From assembly GCF_900129775.1 (NCBI RefSeq), contig NZ_FQWV01000011.1:1-64000 (forward strand): DNA of 64,000 nt, in the 5' to 3' direction. Made by a program: the position numbers and the translations under genes. The notes under the pieces are model-generated. The model saw only the letters and a program-made list of their open reading frames with translations, searched no databases and had not been told where the DNA came from. Each line of letters starts with the position of its first letter. Position 1 is the stretch's first letter. Source of the stretch: Halobaculum gomorrense (GTDB taxonomy: Archaea; Halobacteriota; Halobacteria; Halobacteriales; Haloferacaceae). Shown here piece by piece: positions 35,240 through 42,915 of the stretch.

Positions 35240-36115
35240 TCACAGCACACGCGCGCCGGTCTCGCGGGTCCGCGTCAGGCGCGTCTCGCCGTCCCGCGCG
35301 GCCCACCGCTCGCGGACCGCCGCCAGCGCGTCGCGGTCGCCGACGGCGACGACGCTCGGGCCGGTTCCCGACAGCGAGACGCCGGCGCAGTCGGCCATCG
35401 CCTCGACCGCGGGGTCGCTCGGGAACCCCAGCGCCGCCGAAAAGGCGAGGCCGTTGACGGTCATCGCCCGCGCGTAGTCGCCGTTGAGCGCCAGTTCGGT
35501 CGCCAGCTCTGCCATCGGTGCGACCCGCTCGCACGCGCCCACGTCCGCGTCCGCCGAGTACGCCCGCTCGAGCGGCGTCCACACGAGCGCGTGCTCGGCG
35601 AACGGGTCGCCGCTGGCAAGCAGGTCGTCCTCGCGGTTGTCGGTGACGGTGACGCCGCCGAGCATCGACGCCGAGGCGTCGTCGAACGCCCCCGTCACGG
35701 TGACGCCGGCGTCGCGCGCGGCGCGGACGCCGACCCGGCACGCCTCGGTCTTGGTCACGTCGGCGTCGGGGTCGTTCGCCACCTCCAGCCCCAGCGCCGA
35801 CAGCGTCGCCACCACGGTCGCGTTCGCGGCCGCGCTGGAGCTCTTGAGCCCCGCCGCCGTCGGCACTTCGCTGTCGGTCTCGACCGTGCCGCCCTCATCG
35901 GCGCCGTAGCGGTCGACGACGCGCTCGACGCACCGCTCGATCAGCGTCGTGTCGCCGTCAGGCGCACCCGCGATGGTGCCCGACACACCGTCGGCGTCCG
36001 GGTCGAGCCGGACCGTCGCGGTCGTCTCCAGATCCAGCGCGAACGCGGCGCCGCGGCCCGTCGCGAGGGCGTTGACAACGGTCCCGGCGCCCGGCGCGGC
36101 GGCGCGTCCTTCCAT
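35240..36115 (-). CDS. aroK: archaeal (GHMP-type) shikimate kinase
   Basis: A 291-residue GHMP-superfamily kinase that phosphorylates shikimate, replacing the unrelated bacterial AroK. The phosphate-binding loop is PTAAGLKSSSAAANA; GAFDDASASMLGG and LSGTGPSVVAVG (the third GHMP motif) follow. The start is supported by a promoter-like gctttaccc on the minus strand 27 bases upstream. First gene of the aroK-aroQ pair. Confidence 0.93.
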   Translation of the reverse strand: MEGRAAAPGAGTVVNALATGRGAAFALDLETTATVRLDPDADGVSGTIAGAPDGDTTLIERCVERVVDRYGADEGGTVETDSEVPTAAGLKSSSAAANATVVATLSALGLEVANDPDADVTKTEACRVGVRAARDAGVTVTGAFDDASASMLGGVTVTDNREDDLLASGDPFAEHALVWTPLERAYSADADVGACERVAPMAELATELALNGDYARAMTVNGLAFSAALGFPSDPAVEAMADCAGVSLSGTGPSVVAVGDRDALAAVRERWAARDGETRLTRTRETGARVL

Positions 36116-36136
36116 GGGTCGACGCGCGCGTTCGCC

Positions 36137-36146
36137 GGGGTAAAGC
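36137..36146 (-). promoter_or_regulatory. promoter element of aroK-aroQ
   Basis: The minus strand reads gctttacccc, centred about 27 bases before the aroK ATG at 36115; a moderate match to a haloarchaeal TATA box. Confidence 0.45.
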
Positions 36147-36164
36147 GTGGCGGTCGCGTCAATG

Positions 36165-36258
36165 TCGCTTCGCTCGCGTCACGCTCTCATCGTGGGCGGC
36201 TCGCCCACGAGCTCGCCGCCGTCCCCCGTGACGCTCGCTTCGCTCGCGTCACGCTCTC
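36165..36258. repeat. 24-bp direct repeat flanking a GC-rich hairpin
   Basis: Identical 24-base copies rich in cgcttcgctcgcg lie at 36165-36188 and 36235-36258. Between them is a perfect 9-bp stem with loop gct (36190-36198 and 36202-36210; arm tcgtgggcg). It sits between aroK and the rightward DUF gene. Similar hairpin-rich patches occur at about 43700 and inside acs. Confidence 0.6.
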
Positions 36259-36294
36259 GCCGCGCTTATTCGCATCCGCGACCCACTCGGAGCT

Positions 36295-36804
36295 ATGAGC
36301 GCTCCCCACCGCAACGACATCGCCCCCGCGAGCGTCTCGGTCGCCCTCCGCGAGGAGGGCGTCGAGGTCGAGTACCTCGACGACCGGGTCACCTTCTACC
36401 ACGGCGTCCCGCAGGTCGTCGAGGACACCCTCACAACCTCGCCGGGCAAGGAAACCCACGTGCTCGTCACCGACCCCTCCGAGACCGAGGGCGTCCTGCT
36501 GTACGTGAACGACCTGAAGACCCACGATGACATCCTCGAACAGACCGGCGTCGGCCGCGTCATCCTCGGCGAGGGCGAGGAGGAGGAGCTGTTCCCCGGC
36601 GTCACCGCCCGGCGCCCCGGGGGGCAGCGCACCGAGATCGAGGCAGACCCCGAGGTCGCGGGCGGGCGTGTATTCGCCTTCGTCGAGGACGACTGGGGCG
36701 AGGAGAGCTACGAGTTCGTCGCGGACGACGGCGGCGCCGAGGAGCCGACGACCGACGCGGACCGCGCCGGCGACGATGACGCCCACGCAGACGGAGCCCA
36801 GTGA
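36295..36804 (+). CDS. conserved haloarchaeal protein (probably DUF5796)
   Basis: A 169-residue cytosolic protein. The N-terminal 125 residues look like a compact beta-rich domain (VEVEYLDDRVTFYHGVPQVV, THVLVTDPSETEGVLLYVND), and the tail is an Asp/Ala/Glu-rich extension. The family assignment is from memory. A TATA-like cgcttattcg lies 27 bases before the ATG. The next gene starts one base after its stop codon, so they form an operon. Confidence 0.7.
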   Translation: MSAPHRNDIAPASVSVALREEGVEVEYLDDRVTFYHGVPQVVEDTLTTSPGKETHVLVTDPSETEGVLLYVNDLKTHDDILEQTGVGRVILGEGEEEELFPGVTARRPGGQRTEIEADPEVAGGRVFAFVEDDWGEESYEFVADDGGAEEPTTDADRAGDDDAHADGAQ

Positions 36805-36805
36805 G

Positions 36806-37039
36806 ATGAGCCTCCGCAAGCCGTGGCGCGACCTCGATCGATCGGCGGCCGCGGCCGCGCCCGACCGCTACGGCGTCTACGAGCTGGGCGACGGGGAGGG
36901 GGAGCCCGTCGGGCACGGGGTCGGCGTCGTCCGCGACGAGGTGAAGGAGGCGCTGGCCTACGGAGACGCCGCGACGGTTCGGTGGGCCGTCGCGGAGTCG
37001 CGGGAACACGCCGAGCGGCTCGCGGACGACCGTTTCTGA
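36806..37039 (+). CDS. small conserved haloarchaeal protein
   Basis: A 77-residue protein, MSLRKPWRDLDRSAAAAAPD at the start, then a compact GVYELGDGEGEPVGHGVGVV strand region and a helical end. The pattern is reminiscent of GIY-like or other small alpha/beta domains but no catalytic residues are evident; I do not assign a function. It starts one base after the preceding stop and is probably co-translated with it. Confidence 0.65.
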   Translation: MSLRKPWRDLDRSAAAAAPDRYGVYELGDGEGEPVGHGVGVVRDEVKEALAYGDAATVRWAVAESREHAERLADDRF

Positions 37040-37085
37040 GCGGCTCGGCGTCCGGCGAGGCGACGGGGGCCGCGGCAGCGACGGC

Positions 37086-37220
37086 TCACTGGAGGTACGA
37101 GGGGTCCTCCGCGTCGCAGTGCTTCTCGTGCTGTTCGGCGTCGTCGGGGTCGTCGAACAGCAGGCCGCAGGCGTCACACTGGTACCAAGTCATGTCGTCA
37201 CGCTCCGTTGCCGTGACCAT
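37086..37220 (-). CDS. 44-residue zinc-finger protein (DUF7128-like)
   Basis: A complete small frame encoding a C2H2/C2HC-type finger: C15-x2-C18 in TWYQCDACGLLFDD, then H31, H34 and C35 in EQHEKHC. Small stand-alone zinc fingers of this kind are common and widely conserved in haloarchaea; roles in regulation are known for a few. A promoter-like gatttaccc on the minus strand lies 26 bases before the ATG. Confidence 0.75.
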   Translation of the reverse strand: MVTATERDDMTWYQCDACGLLFDDPDDAEQHEKHCDAEDPSYLQ

Positions 37221-37366
37221 AGGTAGCATTCGACGCGCCGAGGGTAAATCGCTACCGGCGCCGCACCGGCGGCGAAGACGTTGTCGTCGCCGCGGATGCC
37301 GCGGCGGGTGTCACAGCGGGTGTCGCGGCGGTCGGCCCGGCCATCGGCACCGACACCGTCGCCGAC

Positions 37367-37819
37367 TCAGAAGTCTGGGAGGTCGTCGGGCGCCTCGAAC
37401 TCGCTCTCCCAGTCGACGTACTCAGCCTTCAGCACCTCGCAGACGACCTGCCCGAACTCGGTCAAGGCGGCGTTGATCGACGACACCTGCTCCCAGCTGT
37501 CGAGCTCCGGGTGAGGGTCGCGCTCCTTCCAGTCCTCGGGGATCCCGGGAGCGTGGTAGCCGACGCGATCGGCGAAGTCGTCCCAGAAGAAGTCGAACCG
37601 CTCGAACAACCCCAGGTCCCCGGCGATGCGCCACGTCTCGGCGTCGATGTCTGCGTCGGCGGACCACCGGTCGAACGCCTCCGCCCAGGCGCCCTCCCGG
37701 AGGAACGCCTCCAGTTCCTCGCGGTGGTACTCGTCGCCGGCGACCTCGGTGTCGTCGTACTGGCTCGGGTCGACCGTCGAGAGGGTCGGCAGCGGCGGCG
37801 TGTCGGCGTCGAGGCTCAT
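37367..37819 (-). CDS. conserved haloarchaeal protein, function unknown
   Basis: A 150-residue, highly acidic cytosolic protein rich in Trp and Asp (FDFFWDDFADRVGYHAPGIP, WKERDPHPELDSWEQVSSIN). Predominantly helical by eye, no known domain recognised. The ATG was chosen before the acidic N-terminus; an in-frame extension upstream is low-complexity. Divergent from the HtrA-like gene with about 150 bases between the starts. Confidence 0.7.
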   Translation of the reverse strand: MSLDADTPPLPTLSTVDPSQYDDTEVAGDEYHREELEAFLREGAWAEAFDRWSADADIDAETWRIAGDLGLFERFDFFWDDFADRVGYHAPGIPEDWKERDPHPELDSWEQVSSINAALTEFGQVVCEVLKAEYVDWESEFEAPDDLPDF

Positions 37820-37970
37820 GCTAGGGCGTACCCCCGCGCCGGGCAAATGCCTGCCGGAGTGCTCATGCCCCCGGCCGGAGATTCCCGGCCAGCGGATCCC
37901 GGCCGGACCGACCGACACGTGCGTAGACGAGAGCGCCGGAGTTATTCGGATCAGGGTCGTACCGTGGGTC

Positions 37971-39074
37971 ATGCCAACACGACGCGACTTGCTCGCGGGG
38001 CTCGCGAGCTCGGGCGCCGCCGCCAGCGCCGGCTGCGTGCGCTTGGGCGCCTCGGAGGCCGCGCCACGGGCCGCGGCCGGGTCCGAGAGCGACGGGTCGG
38101 GCGCCGGAACCGGTGGCCGGTCGCCGGCGACCGAGACCGACGTGTACCGGTCGACCATCCAGTCGGTCGTCGGTATCCTAAACTACGGTCAGAACGGCCC
38201 GCAGGGCAGCGGCTCCGGCTTCGTTGCGGGCGACGGCTACATCGTCACGAACCAGCACGTCGTGGCCGGCGCGACCGAGGTGAAGCTCCGATTCCAGGGC
38301 AACACGTGGCGCGACGCGGCGATCGTCGGCACCGACGCCTACTCGGATCTGGCGGTCCTGCGCGCCGAGGACCGTCCCGAGGCGGCGACGCCGCTCTCGT
38401 GGGTCGCCACCGACCCCGAGCCGCCGGTCGGAACGTCGGTCATGGCGATCGGATCGCCGTACGGCTTCAGCGGCTCCGCCTCCACCGGCGTCATCTCCGG
38501 CGTCGACCGCGTGCTGTCGGCGCCGAACAACTTCACCGTCGCCGACTCCGTGCAGACGGACGCCGCGCTCAACCCCGGCAACTCCGGCGGGCCGATCGTC
38601 ACGTACGGCGGCGACGTGGCCGCGGTCGCCGCCCGCGGCGGCGGCGACAACCTCGGCTTCGGCGTCTCGGCGGCGCTGTCGAAGCGCGTCATCCCCGCGC
38701 TCGCGGCGGATGGGGAGTACGACCACTCCTACATGGGCGTGCGTCTGGTCGAGGTGTCACCGCTCATCGCCGAGGCGTACGGCATCGACGACGTGGGCGG
38801 CGTGCTCATCGTCGAGGCGGTCGAGGGCGGCCCAGCCGACGGCACCCTCCGGGGCACCGACGGATCGACCACCGTCGACGGGGTCAGCGTCCCCACCGGC
38901 GGCGACGTGGTCGTCGGGGTCGGCGGCACGGATGTGGAGGTGCAGGCGGACCTCTCGAACTACCTCGCGCTGGAGACCTCCCCGGGCGACACCGTCGAGT
39001 TCACCGTGCTGCGCGACGGGAGCGAACGGACCGTCTCGTTCGAACTCGGGGAGCGCCCCGAACCCGACGCCTGA
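37971..39074 (+). CDS. HtrA/Deg-like serine protease lipoprotein
   Basis: A 367-residue exported protease. A twin-arginine signal (MPTRRDLLAGLASSG) ends with lipobox Cys22, so it should be lipid-anchored outside the membrane. A Gly/Ser-rich spacer leads to the trypsin-like domain with catalytic triad H96 (VTNQHVV), D126 (YSDLAVL) and S205 (NPGNSGGP). A PDZ domain (about 230-360) completes the Deg architecture, suggesting quality control of exported proteins. A TATA-like gttattcgg lies 27 bases before the ATG. Confidence 0.92.
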   Translation: MPTRRDLLAGLASSGAAASAGCVRLGASEAAPRAAAGSESDGSGAGTGGRSPATETDVYRSTIQSVVGILNYGQNGPQGSGSGFVAGDGYIVTNQHVVAGATEVKLRFQGNTWRDAAIVGTDAYSDLAVLRAEDRPEAATPLSWVATDPEPPVGTSVMAIGSPYGFSGSASTGVISGVDRVLSAPNNFTVADSVQTDAALNPGNSGGPIVTYGGDVAAVAARGGGDNLGFGVSAALSKRVIPALAADGEYDHSYMGVRLVEVSPLIAEAYGIDDVGGVLIVEAVEGGPADGTLRGTDGSTTVDGVSVPTGGDVVVGVGGTDVEVQADLSNYLALETSPGDTVEFTVLRDGSERTVSFELGERPEPDA

Positions 39075-39083
39075 GCGCCGTCG

Positions 39084-39332
39084 TTACCGGTCTTCGCGAC
39101 CTCCCTGGTCCGCCTCGTAGGCTCTTCGGGCCGCCTCGCCGCCGTTGGTCGCCGCCGAGACGCCGTCCGCCTCCGCGGCAGCCTCCTCGCTGACGGTCGT
39201 GACCTGGTCGGTCAGCGTCGCGGCGACCTGCCCCTGGAGGACGACGCCCGTGACGACCAACAGCGTCGCCAGCGTGAGCGCCGTGAACTTCCGGAGGTCC
39301 GCCCGTCAGAGGATGTCTGAAATACGGCCCAT
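39084..39332 (-). pseudogene. small membrane-anchored protein gene interrupted by an in-frame TGA
   Basis: An 83-codon frame (stop included) starts MGRISDIL, meets TGA at codon 9 (39306-39308), and then continues openly as RADLRKFTALTLATLLVVTG, a transmembrane segment, and a hydrophilic tail to TAA at 39084-39086. The promoter-like gtaaatac on the minus strand is 25 bases before the ATG. A single CGA-to-TGA change would explain it. No alternative start lies between the TGA and the membrane segment. Convergent with the HtrA-like gene. Confidence 0.6.
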
Positions 39333-39352
39333 GTCACCCGCTTCAGAAAAGC

Positions 39353-39360
39353 GTATTTAC
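39353..39360 (-). promoter_or_regulatory. TATA-like box of the interrupted small gene
   Basis: The minus strand reads gtaaatac, centred about 25 bases before the ATG at 39332, supporting that this was an expressed gene. Confidence 0.45.
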
Positions 39361-39446
39361 GATCAGCCCCGACCATCAGTTCAGAAAACGTTCACGTTTG
39401 ATGTGTGCTACCGCCGAACACGGACACCGGCTCCGGCGCGCGGGCC

Positions 39447-39989
39447 TCACCCGAGCCGTTCGCTCACGTCTGCCAACTGCGACCGCCGCTCCTCGGTCGC
39501 CCCCTCGCGAAGCGCCGCCTCCTCGGGCGTCGGACACTCGAGGTCCGGCACGGGCGTCGGCGAGCCCTCCTCGTCGAGCGCGACGAAGGTAAGAAACGAG
39601 GTGGTCGTCCGGCGCTCCTCGCCCGTCCGTGGGTTCTCCGCGCGAACGTCGACTTTCACGTCGACGCTCGTGCGCCCGGTGTTGAACACGTACGCCTCCA
39701 GCACCGCGACCTCCCCCAGGTCGATCGGTGCGATGAAATCGACGTGGTCGAGCGACGCCGTCACGCACTGGCGTCGCGAGAACCGCATCGCCGCGATGGC
39801 GCCACAGATGTCCATCCAGTGGAGCACCGCGCCCCCGAGGGCGCGCCCGAGGTTGTTCGTGTCGTTGGGAAGCAGTAACTCCGTCATCTCCGTGTACGAT
39901 GCCGCGAGCGTCCTCTCGTCGTCCTCGCGGGCGCCCTCCTTGGGTGCGGCGTCGACACCCCCATCGACGGATTCGTCGGCGTCGGTCAT
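39447..39989 (-). CDS. acyl-CoA thioesterase (hotdog fold)
   Basis: A 180-residue hotdog-fold thioesterase resembling the YciA/BACH acyl-CoA hydrolases. MTELLLPNDTNNLGRALGGA holds the conserved N and G positions before the hot-dog helix, and CVTASLDHVDFIAPIDLGEV is the active-site Asp region. An acidic N-terminal tail (about 1-28) and C-terminal extension are halophilic additions. Predicted cytosolic oligomer. The substrate chain length cannot be told. Confidence 0.85.
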   Translation of the reverse strand: MTDADESVDGGVDAAPKEGAREDDERTLAASYTEMTELLLPNDTNNLGRALGGAVLHWMDICGAIAAMRFSRRQCVTASLDHVDFIAPIDLGEVAVLEAYVFNTGRTSVDVKVDVRAENPRTGEERRTTTSFLTFVALDEEGSPTPVPDLECPTPEEAALREGATEERRSQLADVSERLG

Positions 39990-40144
39990 ACTGGGTCGTC
40001 CGGCGGCGTCGGTATCAACCCCTTCGGTATCACGTCTCCGAGGGCGCGAGCGCCGCGACTGGCGGGGCAGGTGCGGCGGCGCTCGGGTTCGCTCGCTCGC
40101 GACTCGCCCGAACCGTTATGGGGCGCTTGACCGAACATTGCCAC

Positions 40145-40345
40145 ATGATAACGAACCGCGATATCTCGTCGCGAGCGCTGCTGGAGGAGGCCCTCGACGA
40201 GCTGGTCGAGTCGGCGAGCGAGAACGGCGTCTCCGACGAGGTACTGGCGGAGGCGTTGCGCGTGCGGGCGTCCGAGGTCGACGAGAGCGGCGACGGGGGA
40301 TCGAACGGGACCGGGAGCGGCGGTCCCGACGACCCTCACCGGTAG
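40145..40345 (+). CDS. small conserved protein, function unknown
   Basis: A 66-residue protein whose first 45 residues form two likely helices (SRALLEEALDELVESASENG) followed by a Gly/Ser/Asp-rich tail. No domain recognised. The ATG at 40145 was chosen over one at 40118 because a promoter-like cgttatgg lies about 30 bases before it. Its last ten bases overlap the end of the convergent nuclease-family gene. Confidence 0.6.
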   Translation: MITNRDISSRALLEEALDELVESASENGVSDEVLAEALRVRASEVDESGDGGSNGTGSGGPDDPHR

Positions 40346-40872
40346 CGGAAGTCGTCGTCCGGGTCCGACCCCGATCGTTCCGGATCGCGGTCGCGCGGAT
40401 CGGAGCCGGTCGGGCGGTCGTCGGGGTCCTCGGCGCCGCCGTCGACGTCGATCGACTCTGGGGGCTGTCCCGCGGCGTCGACGACCTCGTCGCTCACGTG
40501 GATGGGACACTCCAGGCGGGCGGCGATGGCGATGGCGTCGCTCGGGCGGGCGTCGAAGACGAACCGGTCGGGCTCGCCGTCGACGTAGCGCTCGGCGGTT
40601 AGCTTACCGTAGAAGGTCCCCTCGGCGATGTCGTCGATGCGAACGGAGTCGACCGCGCCGCCGAACTCCGTCACCATCTCGACGAGCAGGTCGTGGGTGA
40701 GCGGGCGGTCGAACTGCTCGCCCGCGAGCGCGCCGCGGATGGAGCGCGCCTGGTCCGGGGTCACGAAGATCGGGAGGAACTCCCCGCGGGCGCGGAGCAC
40801 GACCGCGGGCACCTCCTCGCCGCCCGGCCCTGAGCCCACGCCGATGCCAGCGACCTCGGCCTCGTGGTCCAT
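40336..40872 (-). CDS. bifunctional nuclease family protein (DUF151)
   Basis: A 178-residue cytosolic protein. Residues 1-135 match the DUF151/BFN fold, with LPIFVTPDQARSIRGALAGE, RPLTHDLLVEMV and FDARPSDAIAIAARLECPI, the last being the family hallmark. Plant and bacterial relatives show DNase/RNase activity; the archaeal role is unknown. An Asp/Arg/Pro-rich disordered tail follows. The ATG at 40872 was chosen over one eight codons upstream because the family N-terminus begins there. Confidence 0.85.
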   Translation of the reverse strand: MDHEAEVAGIGVGSGPGGEEVPAVVLRARGEFLPIFVTPDQARSIRGALAGEQFDRPLTHDLLVEMVTEFGGAVDSVRIDDIAEGTFYGKLTAERYVDGEPDRFVFDARPSDAIAIAARLECPIHVSDEVVDAAGQPPESIDVDGGAEDPDDRPTGSDPRDRDPERSGSDPDDDFRYR

Positions 40873-41019
40873 ACGCACTCCACGGGGCCCGGACATGAAT
40901 ACCTACCGTGGCGTTCCGAGCCGAGGCAAACGCGGGGGCCCGCGCCGGCCGCGCGAGCACGCCGATCTGACGCCTCGGAACGGCCGCCCAGCGGCCCTCT
41001 GAGTCGGGACTCCGACAGG

Positions 41020-41027
41020 CGTATACG
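41020..41027 (+). promoter_or_regulatory. TATA-like box upstream of the TraB mini-ORF
   Basis: cgtatacg is centred 27 bases before the ATG at 41051, not before the GTG of the TraB gene, so transcription probably starts at the mini-ORF. Confidence 0.5.
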
Positions 41028-41050
41028 GGCTGGACCGGAACACGCGGCCA

Positions 41051-41092
41051 ATGACCACCGGAACCGGCACGTGCGGGGGGTGTGGGCCGTGA
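41051..41092 (+). CDS. leaderless mini-ORF (13 aa) overlapping the TraB-family start
   Basis: ATG at 41051 encodes MTTGTGTCGGCGP and stops with TGA at 41090-41092, overlapping the GTG (41089-41091) of the TraB-family gene. The ATG lies at the leaderless distance from a TATA-like box. The peptide contains a CGGC pair. It probably brings ribosomes to the downstream start. Confidence 0.45.
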   Translation: MTTGTGTCGGCGP

Positions 41093-42915
41093 GTCGCGAT
41101 CCCGACGCCCCGGACTCCCGCATCTCCGACGCGGGCGGCGATCCCGCGACGGACGCCGCCGCCGACCCCGCGCCCGGCGGCGCGCCGCGCCCCTCCAATG
41201 AGCGCGGCGAGGGGAGCGTCCGCGTCGTCGGCACGGCACACGTCTCGGAGGCGTCCGTCCGCGAGGTCGAGGAGACGGTCGCCGAGGAGCGTCCCGACGT
41301 CGTCGCCGTCGAGCTCGACGAGGGGCGCTACCGGCAGATGAAAGGCGAGACGCCCGACGACCTCGATCCGGGCGACCTCCTCACGGGGAACACCGTCTTC
41401 CAGTTCCTCGCGTACTGGATGCTCTCGTACGTCCAGACGCGGATGGGCGACCGCTTCGACATCGAGCCCGGCGCCGAGCTGCTGGCGGCCGTCGAGACCG
41501 CCGAGGACCTCGGCATCTCCGTGGCACTCGTCGACCGGGACATCCAGGTGACGATCCAGCGCTTCTGGGCGCGGCTCTCTGGAATGGAGAAGCTGCGGAT
41601 GGTCGGCGCGCTCGCGTTCGGCGTCACCGATCCGCGGGTCGCCGGGATCACGTTCGGCCTGATCGTCGGCGTCCTGCTCGGCCCGGCGATCGGGCTGTTC
41701 GGCGGCGCCGTCGGGATCACAGACGCGGTGCTCACGCGCGTCGGCGTCGGCGCGCTCGCGGGACTCGTCGCGGGCTACCTCGGCTTCCGCGCCGCGTCGC
41801 TCTCGCTGGGCGGCGGCGCTGGTAGGAGTGGCGCGGGCGGAGTAGACGGGGACGCCGCAGATGCGCCCGACGGCGTGAGGACCCTCGGCGTCGCCGCGGT
41901 CGTCGCCGTCGCTGTCGCCGGCGCGGTGACGGTCACCGGCGTCGGCGTCGACGCGGTCGCGGGGCTGCTCTCGGGCACCATCGTCCGTGCGGTCGGGAGC
42001 CTCGGGCTCGGCCTCCTCGCGGGGGTGGGCGTCGGCGCGCTGACGGCCGTCGCCATCGACGCGCTCGGCGTCGCGCCCGACGCCGCCGAGGCGGAGTACG
42101 AGGAGTTCGACCCCGACGACCTCACCGACACCGACGTGGTGACGGCGATGATGGAGGAGTTCCGCCAGTTCTCGCCGGGCGGTGCGGAGGCGCTCATCGA
42201 CGAGCGCGACGCCTACATCGCCCACCAGCTCGTCGGCCTCCGCGAGGAGGGGTACGACGTGGTCGCCGTCGTCGGCGCGGGCCACCGCGCGGGGATCGAG
42301 TCGTACCTCGCCGAGCCCGCGTCGCTGCCGCCGATGGACTCGCTGGTCGGGACGGCGAAGTCGGGCGGGATCCCGTGGGGGAAGATCGCCGCGTTCGGGA
42401 TCTCCGCCGCGTTCATCGCCTTTTTCGTGTTGCTGGCGATGGCGGGCGTGCGCAACGAGCAGCTGCTCACGCTGTTCGCCGCGTGGTTCCTCATCAACGG
42501 CGTGTTCGCCGCCGGACTGGCGAAGCTCGCGGGCGCGCGCTGGCGCTCGGCGGGCGTCGGCGGCGCCGTCGCGTGGATGACCTCGGTGAATCCCCTGCTC
42601 GCGCCGGGGTGGTTCACGGGCTACATGGAGCTTCGCCACCTGACGGTGAACGTCTCCGACATCGGCACGCTGAACGAGCTGCTGTCAGACGAGACGCGGC
42701 CGGTGCGCGCGATCTTCTCGGACATGCTCGACGTGCCGCTGTTCCGGCTGATCGTCGTCGTCGCGGCGACGAACGTCGGGAGCGTCATCGCGTCGCTGCT
42801 GTTCGCGGCGTACGTCGTCCCGGTGTTCGCGGGGTCGCTCGACGCGAGCATCGCCGACCTCATGATTCGGGGCGCCCGCGAATCGGCGCGGATCCTCTGG
42901 GGGGCCGTCACGTGA
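41089..42915 (+). CDS. TraB family membrane protein
   Basis: A 608-residue protein. An acidic tail (about 1-38) leads to a TraB domain (RVVGTAHVSEASVREVEETV at the start, VVGAGHRAGIESYL at the end), which is interrupted by a membrane region containing several helices and a Gly-rich loop (about 190-330). A second group of helices occupies the C-terminal 180 residues. TraB proteins, named for pheromone shutdown in Enterococcus, resemble a putative protease fold. Its start is coupled to a mini-ORF and its TGA overlaps the GTG of an M50 protease. Confidence 0.85.
   Translation: MSRDPDAPDSRISDAGGDPATDAAADPAPGGAPRPSNERGEGSVRVVGTAHVSEASVREVEETVAEERPDVVAVELDEGRYRQMKGETPDDLDPGDLLTGNTVFQFLAYWMLSYVQTRMGDRFDIEPGAELLAAVETAEDLGISVALVDRDIQVTIQRFWARLSGMEKLRMVGALAFGVTDPRVAGITFGLIVGVLLGPAIGLFGGAVGITDAVLTRVGVGALAGLVAGYLGFRAASLSLGGGAGRSGAGGVDGDAADAPDGVRTLGVAAVVAVAVAGAVTVTGVGVDAVAGLLSGTIVRAVGSLGLGLLAGVGVGALTAVAIDALGVAPDAAEAEYEEFDPDDLTDTDVVTAMMEEFRQFSPGGAEALIDERDAYIAHQLVGLREEGYDVVAVVGAGHRAGIESYLAEPASLPPMDSLVGTAKSGGIPWGKIAAFGISAAFIAFFVLLAMAGVRNEQLLTLFAAWFLINGVFAAGLAKLAGARWRSAGVGGAVAWMTSVNPLLAPGWFTGYMELRHLTVNVSDIGTLNELLSDETRPVRAIFSDMLDVPLFRLIVVVAATNVGSVIASLLFAAYVVPVFAGSLDASIADLMIRGARESARILWGAVT

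Noticed and set aside
39306-39308. TGA read as selenocysteine
   Set aside because: Haloarchaea are not known to use selenocysteine, there is no SECIS-like context I can support, and a simple CGA-to-TGA change explains it.
40060-40116. Inverted repeat ggttcg...cgaacc before the small gene at 40145
   Set aside because: The stem is only six bases and the loop long; this is expected by chance in such sequence.
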